Shown: positions 1 to 8,658, numbered from the stretch's first letter. The stretch: DNA of 64,000 bases from Maribacter sp. PR1 (GCF_028464145.1 NZ_JAQPCG010000007.1:62001-126000); one strand, 5' to 3'. The notes: generated by a model not told the origin, from the sequence alone. A program made the numbers and translations.

Positions 1-812
1 TTTAGCGCTGCACTTACCTGAATTTTTCCTACCAAAATACCGGCTGAATCTAACCTTTTAAAAGTTTCAATTGGCTCTTCATAAGCTAAGGAGAAATGGC
101 AAATATCATAGCATATTGTTATATAACGCTTAATCAGTTTTTCAAATTCGAACGAATCCAAATCAAATTCCTTAAACAATATTTCTTTTGCTGTGGGAAG
201 TAGATATTCCGAATAAAAAGATAAAACCTCATCCGTATTTTCCAAAAATCCGTCTGGTTCTGGCTCGATATCCAAATGCAAATATTTTCCGGTTGTCTGC
301 TCGATTTCATATAATTGCTTGGCCACCACGACCATATGCTCAGCTCCCTTTTTTAATGCCGTGCTCTTTTCATCTTCCGTTTTGAACCAGTGCTTATAAC
401 TGATCGGGGAAGTAGATATGCCACCATGGAGACCTTCAGGAATTAATAGGGCCAATTGATTAAAAAGTCTTTGGGTATAATCAAGTCTTTCTTTGGTTGT
501 CCAATCTGGTGTGTGCACATTTTCCTTTACACGCTCATTATGAAAATTACCATACGGAAAGCCGTTCATGGTAAAAACATAAACATCATTTAACTCTAAC
601 CATTGCTTAAAATCGGACATTGCATCCCCTCGATTTAGCTCTTCACTAGCTTTATTCGAAAGTCTTAGGCCTAAACCGAACGGCTGGTTAGGTGCAACCC
701 TTTTTTTTATACCGGGAACATGTTTCTTTATACTATTAAAAGTACTGTTCCAATCCTGTCCAGGATGTATGTTGGTACAATAAGAAAGATGGAATTTATT
801 TTTTAAGAACAT
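1..812 (-). CDS. eboE: EboE-like TIM-barrel protein (partial, 3' end outside window)
   Basis: About 270 N-terminal residues are visible, reading from an ATG at 812 off the left edge. The protein looks like a xylose-isomerase-like TIM barrel. It contains NGFPYGNFH (residues 83-91), GGISTSPISYKHW (130-142), an acidic DIEPEPD strand (181-187) and CYDICHFS (234-241), all plausible metal or active-site strands. Its place directly downstream of eboD on the same strand (the eboD stop is 5 nt before this ATG) makes EboE, the metabolite-traffic protein of the ebo cluster, the best name. The reaction is unknown. Family assignment is from recognition plus context. The missing C-terminus and any eboF lie beyond position 1. 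Confidence 0.8.
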   Translation of the reverse strand, partial: MFLKNKFHLSYCTNIHPGQDWNSTFNSIKKHVPGIKKRVAPNQPFGLGLRLSNKASEELNRGDAMSDFKQWLELNDVYVFTMNGFPYGNFHNERVKENVHTPDWTTKERLDYTQRLFNQLALLIPEGLHGGISTSPISYKHWFKTEDEKSTALKKGAEHMVVVAKQLYEIEQTTGKYLHLDIEPEPDGFLENTDEVLSFYSEYLLPTAKEILFKEFDLDSFEFEKLIKRYITICYDICHFSLAYEEPIETFKRLDSAGILVGKIQVSAAL

Positions 813-817
813 TATAT

Positions 818-1978
818 CTACTTAATTGCCATTTGATGATTCAGCTTTTCAATGGCTTGTTTCATGATTTTTATATCTATTTCATGTACATCATGTTTCT
901 TTCCCAATCCAGAAATTAAAGTTATCGTAAGTTGTCCTCCCAAATGCTCCCTGAACTCCTCGATTCCTGCTAACAACTGTTCCACTTCCATATCTGAATT
1001 TAGGGGTAGGGATAAATCAAACCCAATAGTTCTCATGACATCCACAATAGTGGTCAGTTCTTCTTTTGTAATAAGGCCAATGAGTTGGGCATAGGTAACA
1101 TCTAATGCAATACCCTTAGCAACTGCTTCCCCATGTCTTAAATTATAATTGGTCATAAATTCCAATTTATGAGCAGCCCAATGTCCAAAATCTAAAGGTC
1201 GGGAGGAGCCCGACTCAAAAGGGTCTCCACCCTGTGAAATGTGGTGCATATGCATTTCTGCGCATTTATAAATGACATATTGCATAGCCTCCAATTGCCT
1301 TTCTTTTAAAGCTTCGGCATTTTTAGCAATATATTCAAAGAAATCCTTATCTTTTATTAAAGCCACTTTTATGGCTTCTGCAATACCTGCTATCCAATCC
1401 CTTTGCTCAAGGGTGTCCAAGAAATCAGAATCATTGATAATCGCATAGGGTGGAGCAAAAGTTCCCAGGAAGTTTTTCTTATTAAAGATATTTACACTGT
1501 TCTTAACTCCTACGGCAGAATCGTTCTGAGACAATACTGTCGTTGGGATTCTAATCAATTTTACGCCTCTATGTGCTATAGCCGCTGCATAGCCCACCAT
1601 ATCGATTACCGCACCTCCGCCAATAACCACAACAAAGGAGTGCCTACAAATGGCATTCTCATTGATACCTTTTAGAACCAAATCAATATATGCTGCATGA
1701 TTTTTAGATTGTTCTCCACCGTCAATTATCAAGGATTGTGTAAAATTCAAATGATTCGAATGCAATCCACAGAAAGAACTAATCTTACTCAACAATTGAG
1801 GGTGATTTTCGGCCACTCCCTTGTCGACCACGAAGAACAATTTAACAGCTTCATAATCTTTGTAATCCTCGATGATATCCAAAAACAAGGTATTTCCTTT
1901 ATGAAACAAATCCTTTGTAAAATGGAGTTGATAATCATACTGTACCGAAAAGGACTGTTTAATAGGTTTTAATTCCAT
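818..1978 (-). CDS. eboD: EboD, 3-dehydroquinate synthase-like sugar phosphate cyclase
   Basis: A 386-residue protein of the dehydroquinate synthase / sugar phosphate cyclase superfamily. The NAD-binding glycine motif IGGGAVID is at residues 119-126. Likely zinc ligands are E201, H266 and H282, with the second active-site histidine H270 in GHWAAHK, so the metal site looks intact. The open frame runs upstream to 2086, but that extension lies inside eboC. The ATG at 1978, 4 nt after the eboC stop, is preferred. In a shikimate-independent ebo context it probably cyclises a sugar phosphate rather than serving aromatic biosynthesis; the substrate cannot be read from sequence. A true AroB is the alternative, less likely given the neighbours. 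Confidence 0.85.
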   Translation of the reverse strand: MELKPIKQSFSVQYDYQLHFTKDLFHKGNTLFLDIIEDYKDYEAVKLFFVVDKGVAENHPQLLSKISSFCGLHSNHLNFTQSLIIDGGEQSKNHAAYIDLVLKGINENAICRHSFVVVIGGGAVIDMVGYAAAIAHRGVKLIRIPTTVLSQNDSAVGVKNSVNIFNKKNFLGTFAPPYAIINDSDFLDTLEQRDWIAGIAEAIKVALIKDKDFFEYIAKNAEALKERQLEAMQYVIYKCAEMHMHHISQGGDPFESGSSRPLDFGHWAAHKLEFMTNYNLRHGEAVAKGIALDVTYAQLIGLITKEELTTIVDVMRTIGFDLSLPLNSDMEVEQLLAGIEEFREHLGGQLTITLISGLGKKHDVHEIDIKIMKQAIEKLNHQMAIK

Positions 1979-1982
1979 ATAA

Positions 1983-2882
1983 CTAGGTAACTGCAAAAAT
2001 TCTTGAAAGTAATAAAGATAGCGGCAAAAGTAATAAAACTCCGACTGCGATATACCAATTGGCGAATCCAACCACCCAACAAGCATCCATGACCACTAAG
2101 GATAAAACTCCGGCCATTACTGCTTTTTTAATATTCTGGGGTGCATTATCCTTATAGGCTCTAAGCAAGGGTCGAAAAACTAAAAAGCCAAAAAGTAATA
2201 TAAAAGGTATCGACATCAATATATTTTGGGTCATTTGACCTATTGAAACTGAAATAAGTAAAATGACCAAACCATAGAGTAAAGCAGCAATAACAATGTG
2301 TTTCTTATTATTTCCATGCACTTCACCCCTACTTATCAATGTAATGGCAAAAATATAAACTAGGGGTATAATTGAAATCCACCATAATTCGATATGTCCG
2401 ATAATTGACATTCCCAATAGTAGGTTTAATCCTCTACATATACCCATTACCAACGGTCCAAAAAATGAATGTTTTTTTGCTATGGCATCATAAATAATTA
2501 TTGCAACTACCAAAATAATGGCAATAGAACCACTGAGTCCTTGAACACTCATAGCTAGATAAACCCCCAAAAACATTAATAAAGCTCCCCAAAAAACTGC
2601 TTGTTTCCTGGGTATTATTCCGCTGGGTATAGGTCTTTCGGGACGCTCAGTTGCATCTAGCTTCGCATCAAAAACATCATTAAAAACAACCCCGCCTGCA
2701 TATAAAAAAACGGATGCAAATACAAGAAACACGATATCGGTCCAATTTTCTTCCATAAAAACAGGAGCACTCACCTGTATTGAAAAAAGTGACAAGCTAA
2801 TACCGGCAAGTATATCTGCCGCTGCAGTGGGTAAATTCGCAGGTCTTGCCAATCTTGCAAAACCCATGATTTTTTTAATCAT
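1983..2882 (-). CDS. eboC: EboC, UbiA-family prenyltransferase
   Basis: A 299-residue integral membrane protein with about eight or nine hydrophobic segments. The UbiA prenyl-diphosphate motif NDVFDAKLD is at residues 68-76, followed by RPIPSG, which is typical of the family. A second aspartate region (IYDAIAKK) lies near residue 130. UbiA enzymes transfer a polyprenyl group to an acceptor in the membrane; here the acceptor is probably the product of the ebo pathway, which is inference. The ATG at 2882 lies 1 nt after the eboB stop and the stop lies 4 nt before eboD, so translation is probably coupled. UbiA members can also act in menaquinone or chlorophyll side-chain attachment, but the context argues for EboC. 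Confidence 0.87.
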   Translation of the reverse strand: MIKKIMGFARLARPANLPTAAADILAGISLSLFSIQVSAPVFMEENWTDIVFLVFASVFLYAGGVVFNDVFDAKLDATERPERPIPSGIIPRKQAVFWGALLMFLGVYLAMSVQGLSGSIAIILVVAIIIYDAIAKKHSFFGPLVMGICRGLNLLLGMSIIGHIELWWISIIPLVYIFAITLISRGEVHGNNKKHIVIAALLYGLVILLISVSIGQMTQNILMSIPFILLFGFLVFRPLLRAYKDNAPQNIKKAVMAGVLSLVVMDACWVVGFANWYIAVGVLLLLPLSLLLSRIFAVT

Positions 2883-2883
2883 T

Positions 2884-3792
2884 TTAAGAGATTTGATCAG
2901 AATCTATCCGTGGTGTTTGTCCTCTTAAAACGCTGTTATCATTAAAAAGTTGTGACTGGTCTATTCCATCTTGTTTTAACCAATGTTCCTCTTTCATTCT
3001 ACCATTTTTACTAAAGGCATCCAATGCATTTTGATAACAGGTTTTTACCACATCCGCTTTAGCAATACCGCGTTTAAGCATTAAAGAGGCTGTTTTCGGT
3101 ACAGCTAAGGGGTCACTTACGCCCCAATCGGCCGAACTGTCTACAATTATGTTGTCACTACCAAACCTTCTTACCACTTCTACCATTCGCTCATTACCCA
3201 TTTTTGTTTTGGGATAAATGGTAAAAGCAGCAATAAAACCTCTGTCCAGTACTTCCTTTACCGTTTCCTCGTTATTGTGGTCTATAATTACATTTGCCGG
3301 ATCAAGACCATGTTCCAAACATACCTCCATGCTTTTTATGGTTCCTGCCTTTTTATCCCTATGGGGTGTATGTACCTGAACGGTCATGTCCAATTCCTTG
3401 GCCAAGTCTAGCTGCATTCTAAAATATTTATCCTCGGCAGGGGTTTGGTCATCATACCCTATCTCACCAATGGCCACCACATTCTCTTTATGCAAATAAA
3501 GGGGCAATAACTCTATTACCTGTTCTGCCAAAGCTTCATTATTGGCTTCTTTTGAGTTCAAACCTATGGTGCAATAGTGCTTAATACCAAATTGACTAGC
3601 ACGAAAGGGTTCCCACCCCACAAGACTACTAAAATAATCTTGAAACGAGCCAACTTGTGTCCTCGGCTGTCCCAACCAAAAAGAAGGTTCTATTATAGCT
3701 ACCACACCTGCTTGCTGCATAGCTTCGTAATCGTCCGTTGTTCTGGATGACATATGCACATGTGGGTCTATTATCATCATTTTATTTTCCAT
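2884..3792 (-). CDS. eboB: EboB, TatD-like metal-dependent hydrolase
   Basis: A 302-residue amidohydrolase-fold protein. It shows the metal-binding HVH pair at residues 11-13, GEIGYD near 105-110, QVHTPH near 138, IIDHNN near 170 and a late aspartate in VDSSADW, the order expected for TatD-type binuclear hydrolases. ATGs at 3792 and at residue 5 both fit; the conserved strand begins at the MIIDPH region, so either is possible. It sits between eboA (4 nt gap) and eboC (1 nt gap). The natural substrate is unknown. Generic TatD DNases have the same fold, so the name EboB depends on the flanking UbiA, DHQS-like and EboA genes. Confidence 0.85.
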   Translation of the reverse strand: MENKMMIIDPHVHMSSRTTDDYEAMQQAGVVAIIEPSFWLGQPRTQVGSFQDYFSSLVGWEPFRASQFGIKHYCTIGLNSKEANNEALAEQVIELLPLYLHKENVVAIGEIGYDDQTPAEDKYFRMQLDLAKELDMTVQVHTPHRDKKAGTIKSMEVCLEHGLDPANVIIDHNNEETVKEVLDRGFIAAFTIYPKTKMGNERMVEVVRRFGSDNIIVDSSADWGVSDPLAVPKTASLMLKRGIAKADVVKTCYQNALDAFSKNGRMKEEHWLKQDGIDQSQLFNDNSVLRGQTPRIDSDQIS

Positions 3793-3796
3793 ATTT

Positions 3797-4645
3797 TTAA
3801 TTCTTTAGTACGCTCCAAGTTAATTTTCCTTCTTCTATTTCCTGCTTTAGACCCTCATGCCGATTCAAGATTTCTAATGCTTTTTGGCTATTTGAATGAT
3901 AACAACACAAGGCTCCCGCCCTATTTTCCGTCTCGTCATTACTCTCTAATAAATGCTCCATATCCTTTAGTAAAACAGGGTTCAAAAACCCAGAAACAGG
4001 ACGCCAAAACATAGGGTCTATTTTTCTAGATGCTGCCCACCTTTCATGGGCATAATCAGAAATAATCCTTGCCAAATCAGCATTTGCCCGTTCATCAACT
4101 GATTGAATCATGGAAAGGTCGCGCTCCATAAAAGCCGCCTTTAAGTACATCTGATTCCATTGTTGGTCGTTGAAATACTTTGCTGGATAGGGGTTATTTA
4201 AGGTGATAGCATCGAAAATTAAGGATATATTTGTTCTTAGTGCTTCTACCGCGGTTACCCTGAACATTTCTGCGTTGGGCAGTAAATCCAAAAATTTTAA
4301 AAATGTTTCTAGTTCTGTAGTATCCGCAACTTGAACTATGTTAGCGACTTTAGGACCATAGAACTCCTCTTCTATTTCCAAGACCTTAACTAGAAGGTAA
4401 ATCCGAGCCACCTCCAGCAAGTTCGCATCATGGGATTTGAAATATTGAAGTGCACCATTGTCTTCCTTATCAACCTTTAGTCGAGTTTGTTTGTCGAATT
4501 TAGAGGCTAACAAGCTGTAAGCCATGTAAAGGTCTTTTACAGATTTGTTTTCTTCAAGTTTCTTTATCCTTTCATTCAACCATAGCAAGGAACCCTTCTC
4601 TGATTGGGAATCAAGTACCTCTTTAATACTTTCACTAACCTGCAT
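3797..4645 (-). CDS. eboA: EboA-domain protein
   Basis: A soluble, mostly helical protein of about 282 residues with no signal peptide. It opens the ebo cluster and is recognised as EboA from its alpha-solenoid-like sequence (RVTAVEALRTNISLIFDAI, GALCCYHSN near the C-terminus) and its position before TatD-like, UbiA and DHQS-like genes. The frame is open from a TTG at 4675. That TTG is the last three bases of a perfect minus-strand TATTTTTG promoter box, so the ATG at 4645 (MQVSESIKE) is taken as the start. If the box is not used, the protein gains ten residues. No catalytic motif is visible and no biochemical role is established; a structural or scaffolding role is only a guess. Confidence 0.8.
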   Translation of the reverse strand: MQVSESIKEVLDSQSEKGSLLWLNERIKKLEENKSVKDLYMAYSLLASKFDKQTRLKVDKEDNGALQYFKSHDANLLEVARIYLLVKVLEIEEEFYGPKVANIVQVADTTELETFLKFLDLLPNAEMFRVTAVEALRTNISLIFDAITLNNPYPAKYFNDQQWNQMYLKAAFMERDLSMIQSVDERANADLARIISDYAHERWAASRKIDPMFWRPVSGFLNPVLLKDMEHLLESNDETENRAGALCCYHSNSQKALEILNRHEGLKQEIEEGKLTWSVLKN

Positions 4646-4672
4646 TATATATGTATTCAATTTCTCTATCCT

Positions 4673-4680
4673 CAAAAATA
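4673..4680 (-). promoter_or_regulatory. -7 box of ebo operon promoter
   Basis: The minus strand reads TATTTTTG, a perfect match to the Bacteroidota -7 consensus TAnnTTTG. It lies 28 nt before the ATG at 4645 and overlaps the alternative TTG start. No well-spaced TTG is seen upstream. Confidence 0.45.
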
Positions 4681-4702
4681 ATTATTAAAACCCACAAAGC
4701 CT

Positions 4703-4710
4703 TATTTTTG
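4703..4710 (+). promoter_or_regulatory. -7 box upstream of miaE
   Basis: TATTTTTG matches TAnnTTTG exactly, 30 nt before the miaE ATG. It diverges from the ebo promoter box about 22 nt away. No clear -33 TTG is present. Confidence 0.45.
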
Positions 4711-4739
4711 CACTTGAAACAAGGTTAATAAGCGTTAAA

Positions 4740-5324
4740 ATGATGTTAGGTTTAAAATTACCCACGGATCCTAGGTGGGTTAATATAGTAGAAAAGAACA
4801 TTGATGAAATTCTGACGGATCATGCCTATTGTGAACAAAAGGCTGCAAGTACCGCAATCTCCTTAATAGTGTCCTTTCCCGAATATACGGAGTTGGTCGA
4901 GGAAATGGTAGCTCTTTCTAGGGAAGAAATGGGTCACTTTAAGATGGTACATGACCTGATATTGGAACGCGGTAAGAAATTAGGACGGGATAGAAAAGAC
5001 GAATATGTATTAGAATTACTTAAATTTTTTCCAAAAGGGGGAAGTAGAACAACACAACTAGTGCATAGGCTTTTATATGCTGCGCTCATCGAAGCTCGCA
5101 GCTGTGAGCGTTTTAGGCTACTTTCAGAGGAACTTCCAGACAAGAAATTGGCAAATTTCTACCATAAACTTATGGTAAGTGAAGCTAGTCATTACACCAT
5201 GTTCCTCAAATTTGCCAGACAATACGGCGACCGAAATGAGGTAGATGAAAAATGGCAGGATTTACTCGAATTTGAAGCTGGAATAATGAAAAACCTTGGT
5301 ACATCCGAAAAAGTACACGGTTAA
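4740..5324 (+). CDS. miaE: tRNA-(ms2io6A)-hydroxylase
   Basis: A 194-residue helical di-iron protein of the MiaE family, which hydroxylates the isopentenyl group of ms2i6A at tRNA position 37 using O2. Ferritin-like ligands are visible: E33 in AYCEQKA, EEMGH in the second helix (near residues 63-67), EARSCE near 118-123 and SEASHY near 148-153. The length is normal for the bacterial short form. Two in-frame ATGs occur at 4740 and 4743. It is a single gene, divergent from the ebo cluster and convergent with ppk1 (10 nt between stops). The four-helix fold is shared with other ferritin-like enzymes, but the motif set fits MiaE well. Confidence 0.9.
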   Translation: MMLGLKLPTDPRWVNIVEKNIDEILTDHAYCEQKAASTAISLIVSFPEYTELVEEMVALSREEMGHFKMVHDLILERGKKLGRDRKDEYVLELLKFFPKGGSRTTQLVHRLLYAALIEARSCERFRLLSEELPDKKLANFYHKLMVSEASHYTMFLKFARQYGDRNEVDEKWQDLLEFEAGIMKNLGTSEKVHG

Positions 5325-5334
5325 TTATCTCTAG

Positions 5335-7404
5335 TTATTTTCCCTTGAATTTGTTCACATAATAATTATAAGTCTCAAATTGAGACCTTATCTTTGGTGG
5401 CTTTGTTTTTCTATAGGCATTATCCTGTTTTTCAGAAAAAACCCTAGCTTTAAGATTGTCTTTCCAACAGATTTCAAAAGTATCCATCAATTCCCGTTTA
5501 ATATCCTCATCATAGATAGGGCAACCTACTTCTACCCTATAATCCAAGTTTCTGGTCATCCAATCCGCTGATGATATATAAACTTTAGGGCTACCAGCAT
5601 TGGCAAACGCAAATAATCTTGTATGCTCCAAAAACTTATCCACTACACTAATGGCTTCAATATTTTCACTCATTCCCTTTACCCCGGGAACCAAACAGCA
5701 AATCCCTCTAATAATCAGTTGAATCTTTACGCCCGCCCTACTGGCTTCATAAAGCTTATCCACCATTTTATAGGAGGTAAAGCTGTTCATCTTAATTTTA
5801 ATATAAGCTTCCTTTCCTACAATTGCATTGGCAATTTCGTTATCAATAAGTTTGGAAAAAGTGCTTTTAGTATAGTGGGGAGAAACTATTAGGTGCTTGT
5901 ATTTATTTATTTTATAGGTAGTTTCAAAAAAATCGAATACTTTATTCAACTCCTTTAGAATGGAATCATGTGCGGTAAATAATGTGTAATCCGTATAAAT
6001 ACGGGCAGTAGATTCATTGAAGTTACCTGTACTTATAAAACCATACCTTTTTAGACCATCTTCCTCTTCACGCTCAATCAAGCAAATTTTACTATGTACC
6101 TTGAGTCCTGGAACACCAAAAATTAATTTTACACCTTCAGACTGCAGTTGTTCCGCATACTCTATGTTCGCTTGCTCGTCGAAACGGGCCTGTAATTCAA
6201 TTTGAACCGTAACTTGTTTTCCATTTTTAACAGCGTTTATTAGAGATGCTGCCACCTGTGAATTATTGGCCAATCGATACACGGTAATTTTTATGGTTTT
6301 CACCTTAGGATCTAATGCCGCCTCCCTTAAAAACTTTAGGATGTAAGTGAATGTGTGATAAGGGGTGTATTGCAAATAGTCTTTTCTACTTATACTCTCC
6401 AGAATACTTCCTTCAATACTTAAACCTTTAACAGGCAAGGGTTTAATTTTTTCGTACAGCAAATCGTTTCTGTCCAGACTTGGGAAGCCCATATAGTCAC
6501 GCTTGTTGTGATACCTACCACCTGGAATTACACTATCGGTATCCTCTATCTGCATTTTTTCTTTTAAAAACCCCAAAGTGTCTTTGCCAATACTTTTATC
6601 ATACACAAAACGCACAGGGTCACTAATTTTTCTATGCTCTACACTCGAAGATATTTTCTCGATAAAACTCTTGCTTAGGTCGTTATCCATATCCAACTCG
6701 GCGTCCCTTGTAATTTTTATCATATGTGCCGATATGGACTCATATTCGAACATTGTGAAAATGTTGTTGAGGCAAAATCGAATCAGGTCATCTAAAATTA
6801 TGATATAATTTTTGTCCCCATCTTTTGGTAAAACCACAAACCGATCTATTCCCTTTGGAATTTCTATAAGTGCGAAGCGCTTCTCTTTTTTGCTATTATC
6901 ACTTTTGATGATCATCTTAACAGCCAGATATGCTGCCGTGTCCTTAAGAGTCGGAAACCTTGTTAAGTCATTAAGTATTATGGTCATGAGCTGGGGGCTC
7001 ACGTTTTGGAGAAAATACTGTTTTACAAATTCTTTCTGACCATCCTTTAATTCGGTCTCTTGAATTATAAATATATTTTGGCGCTCTAGTTCTTCCTCTA
7101 TTTGTTTTAGTATTACTAAACTTTTTGATTGTTGCTTGATCACAATTTCCGTAATTTCTTCTAACAAATCTTTAGCCTTTTCCCCTCCTAATACACTTTT
7201 TCCCGTTTTTCCGGCTTCAACAATTCTTTTAACCGTTGCATACCGAACCTTAAAAAATTCATCCAAATTATTAGAGAAGATTCCTAAAAAACGTAATCTC
7301 TCGATTAGCGGAACATTTTTATCCGCACTTTCCTGCAGTACCCGCTCATTAAACCATAACCAACTTATCTCTCTATTTACGTACTGATTGTTAAACTTCA
7401 CCAT
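5335..7404 (-). CDS. ppk1: polyphosphate kinase 1
   Basis: A 689-residue cytoplasmic or membrane-associated enzyme that makes long-chain polyphosphate reversibly from ATP. The N-terminal motif NREISWLWFNERVLQE and the RF..IFSNNLDEFF helix are PPK1 hallmarks. The autophosphorylated histidine lies in LKVHSKIC (H437) and the second catalytic histidine in LEHTRLF (H594), matching the known pair of the family. Length is normal. The ATG at 7404 overlaps the stop of the upstream SixA-like gene in the sequence TAATG, so translation is probably coupled. Next to a phosphohistidine phosphatase-like gene, this suggests a shared phosphate or polyphosphate function. No Pho-type operator was recognised. Confidence 0.96.
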   Translation of the reverse strand: MVKFNNQYVNREISWLWFNERVLQESADKNVPLIERLRFLGIFSNNLDEFFKVRYATVKRIVEAGKTGKSVLGGEKAKDLLEEITEIVIKQQSKSLVILKQIEEELERQNIFIIQETELKDGQKEFVKQYFLQNVSPQLMTIILNDLTRFPTLKDTAAYLAVKMIIKSDNSKKEKRFALIEIPKGIDRFVVLPKDGDKNYIIILDDLIRFCLNNIFTMFEYESISAHMIKITRDAELDMDNDLSKSFIEKISSSVEHRKISDPVRFVYDKSIGKDTLGFLKEKMQIEDTDSVIPGGRYHNKRDYMGFPSLDRNDLLYEKIKPLPVKGLSIEGSILESISRKDYLQYTPYHTFTYILKFLREAALDPKVKTIKITVYRLANNSQVAASLINAVKNGKQVTVQIELQARFDEQANIEYAEQLQSEGVKLIFGVPGLKVHSKICLIEREEEDGLKRYGFISTGNFNESTARIYTDYTLFTAHDSILKELNKVFDFFETTYKINKYKHLIVSPHYTKSTFSKLIDNEIANAIVGKEAYIKIKMNSFTSYKMVDKLYEASRAGVKIQLIIRGICCLVPGVKGMSENIEAISVVDKFLEHTRLFAFANAGSPKVYISSADWMTRNLDYRVEVGCPIYDEDIKRELMDTFEICWKDNLKARVFSEKQDNAYRKTKPPKIRSQFETYNYYVNKFKGK

Positions 7405-7889
7405 TATTTTAATTGCTTAGGAAAAACTGTTTTTATTGTTGTGCCCTGTGATATATTAGCCCAAGAATCTTCATCAAATTTTATATGTACAAATCCACTT
7501 GTAGGCACATTCTCTATATAAAAATTCCCAAGGGAGTTCACTAAATGGGTAAAAGCATGATTATGACCAAAAACCAAAATCGTTTGTAAATTGTTATCTG
7601 CCCTTTTTATGAAATCCAATATTTGATTACCCGAAAAGTCATATAAATCGGTTGCAATCTCAAAATTTGACAAAGGGTACTTTAAGTTTCTTAAAAAAAT
7701 CATGGCTGTATGCAAAGCCCTGTTGGCCGGACTGGAATAGGCGAAGTCTATTTGTAAATGCTCCGCTGATAATTTTTTGCCCACCAAATGCGCATCAGTT
7801 ATCCCCCTTTGGGACAAGGGCCTATCTTGATCGCTAACCTCCAATTCCCAAGAGGATTTTCCATGACGCATAAAAAGCAAATTCTTCAT
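7404..7889 (-). CDS. sixA: SixA-like histidine phosphatase family protein
   Basis: A 161-residue protein of the histidine phosphatase (phosphoglycerate mutase-like) clan. The RHG signature is at residues 8-10 (FMRHGKSSWE), and the second catalytic histidine is in VFGHNHAFTHL near residue 108. The short single-domain form matches SixA-type phosphohistidine phosphatases. It overlaps the start of ppk1 by one base and follows pdxH by 10 nt, so pdxH-sixA-ppk1 probably form one transcript. The substrate is uncertain: a phosphohistidine protein is the family precedent, while a role on polyphosphate-linked metabolites is speculation from the ppk1 pairing. Confidence 0.85.
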   Translation of the reverse strand: MKNLLFMRHGKSSWELEVSDQDRPLSQRGITDAHLVGKKLSAEHLQIDFAYSSPANRALHTAMIFLRNLKYPLSNFEIATDLYDFSGNQILDFIKRADNNLQTILVFGHNHAFTHLVNSLGNFYIENVPTSGFVHIKFDEDSWANISQGTTIKTVFPKQLK

Positions 7890-7899
7890 TTTCGTTCTT

Positions 7900-8547
7900 T
7901 TACGGTGCCAAACGCTCCATTTTCCAATTCCAATTCTTTTTTAGACTATAGCGTATTCGATCATGTAATCTATTAGGTCGTCCTTGCCAAAATTCAATGG
8001 ATTCAGGTTTAACCAAGTAGCCGCCCCAATGTTCCGGCCTTGGTACTTCTTTGTTCTTATATTCTTCTTCCAATTGAGAAAGCTCCTCTTCCAAGACCTG
8101 TCTCGAAGATATAACACTACTCTGGTTAGAAACCAAAGCACCTAACTGACTTCCTTTTGGCCGTGATTCAAAATACCCATCAGAAAGATTTTCAGCAATT
8201 TTTTCGGCCTTACCCTTAATGATTACCTGACGTTCCATATTTGGCCAAAAAAAGGAAATACAAAGCTGTGGATTCTTCGAAATTGCCTTCCCTTTTTCAC
8301 TATTGTAGTTGGTATAAAAGACAAAACCTTCATGGGTATAACGCTTTAACAAGACCACTCTATTTTTTGGATACCCATCCAAGCCAATGGTGGAAACTGT
8401 CATGGCATTGGGTTCATCAACCCCCTCAGAGTTTTCAACTTCATGAAACCATGTTTTAAAAAGTTGCATAGGATTATCAGATATACTGTCCTCCATTAAT
8501 TCACTTTTTTCGTAAGATTTCCTATAATTCCCTAAGTCTTTTTGCAT
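7900..8547 (-). CDS. pdxH: pyridoxamine 5'-phosphate oxidase
   Basis: A 215-residue FMN-dependent oxidase that converts pyridoxine or pyridoxamine 5'-phosphate to pyridoxal 5'-phosphate. Visible hallmarks are EPNAMTVSTIG and the GYPKNRVVLLK segment in the N-terminal half, FYTNYNSEKGKAI and FFWPNMERQV in the FMN-binding barrel, SRPKGSQLGA, and the C-terminal substrate loop EFWQGRPNRLHDR. The length is typical. It begins a probable pdxH-sixA-ppk1 transcript, separated from rnz by 111 nt that include an inverted repeat (8564-8585). Confidence 0.96.
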   Translation of the reverse strand: MQKDLGNYRKSYEKSELMEDSISDNPMQLFKTWFHEVENSEGVDEPNAMTVSTIGLDGYPKNRVVLLKRYTHEGFVFYTNYNSEKGKAISKNPQLCISFFWPNMERQVIIKGKAEKIAENLSDGYFESRPKGSQLGALVSNQSSVISSRQVLEEELSQLEEEYKNKEVPRPEHWGGYLVKPESIEFWQGRPNRLHDRIRYSLKKNWNWKMERLAP

Positions 8548-8563
8548 CCTCCAGTGTAAAAAA

Positions 8564-8585
8564 TCAAGATACTCAAAGATCTTGA
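8564..8585. repeat. inverted repeat upstream of pdxH
   Basis: TCAAGAT and ATCTTGA arms separated by 8 nt, 17 nt before the pdxH start. It has no T run. It may be an operator or an mRNA hairpin; the evidence is the symmetry only. Confidence 0.3.
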
Positions 8586-8658
8586 AAAGAATGCACTTTT
8601 TAAAGTAAGTGATGTGCTTTTGTCAAGTAATTTTGGATTTGAAAAGACATTAATTGAT

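Noticed and set aside
818-1978. eboD as the shikimate aroB, paired with aroQ at 32291
   Set aside because: The two are 30 kb apart and eboD sits between UbiA and EboE genes. Its context is ebo, not aromatic biosynthesis.
1979-2086. N-terminal extension of eboD into eboC
   Set aside because: It lies inside the eboC coding region and has low-complexity Tyr/Phe-rich sequence. The ATG at 1978 with a 4-nt gap fits the operon.
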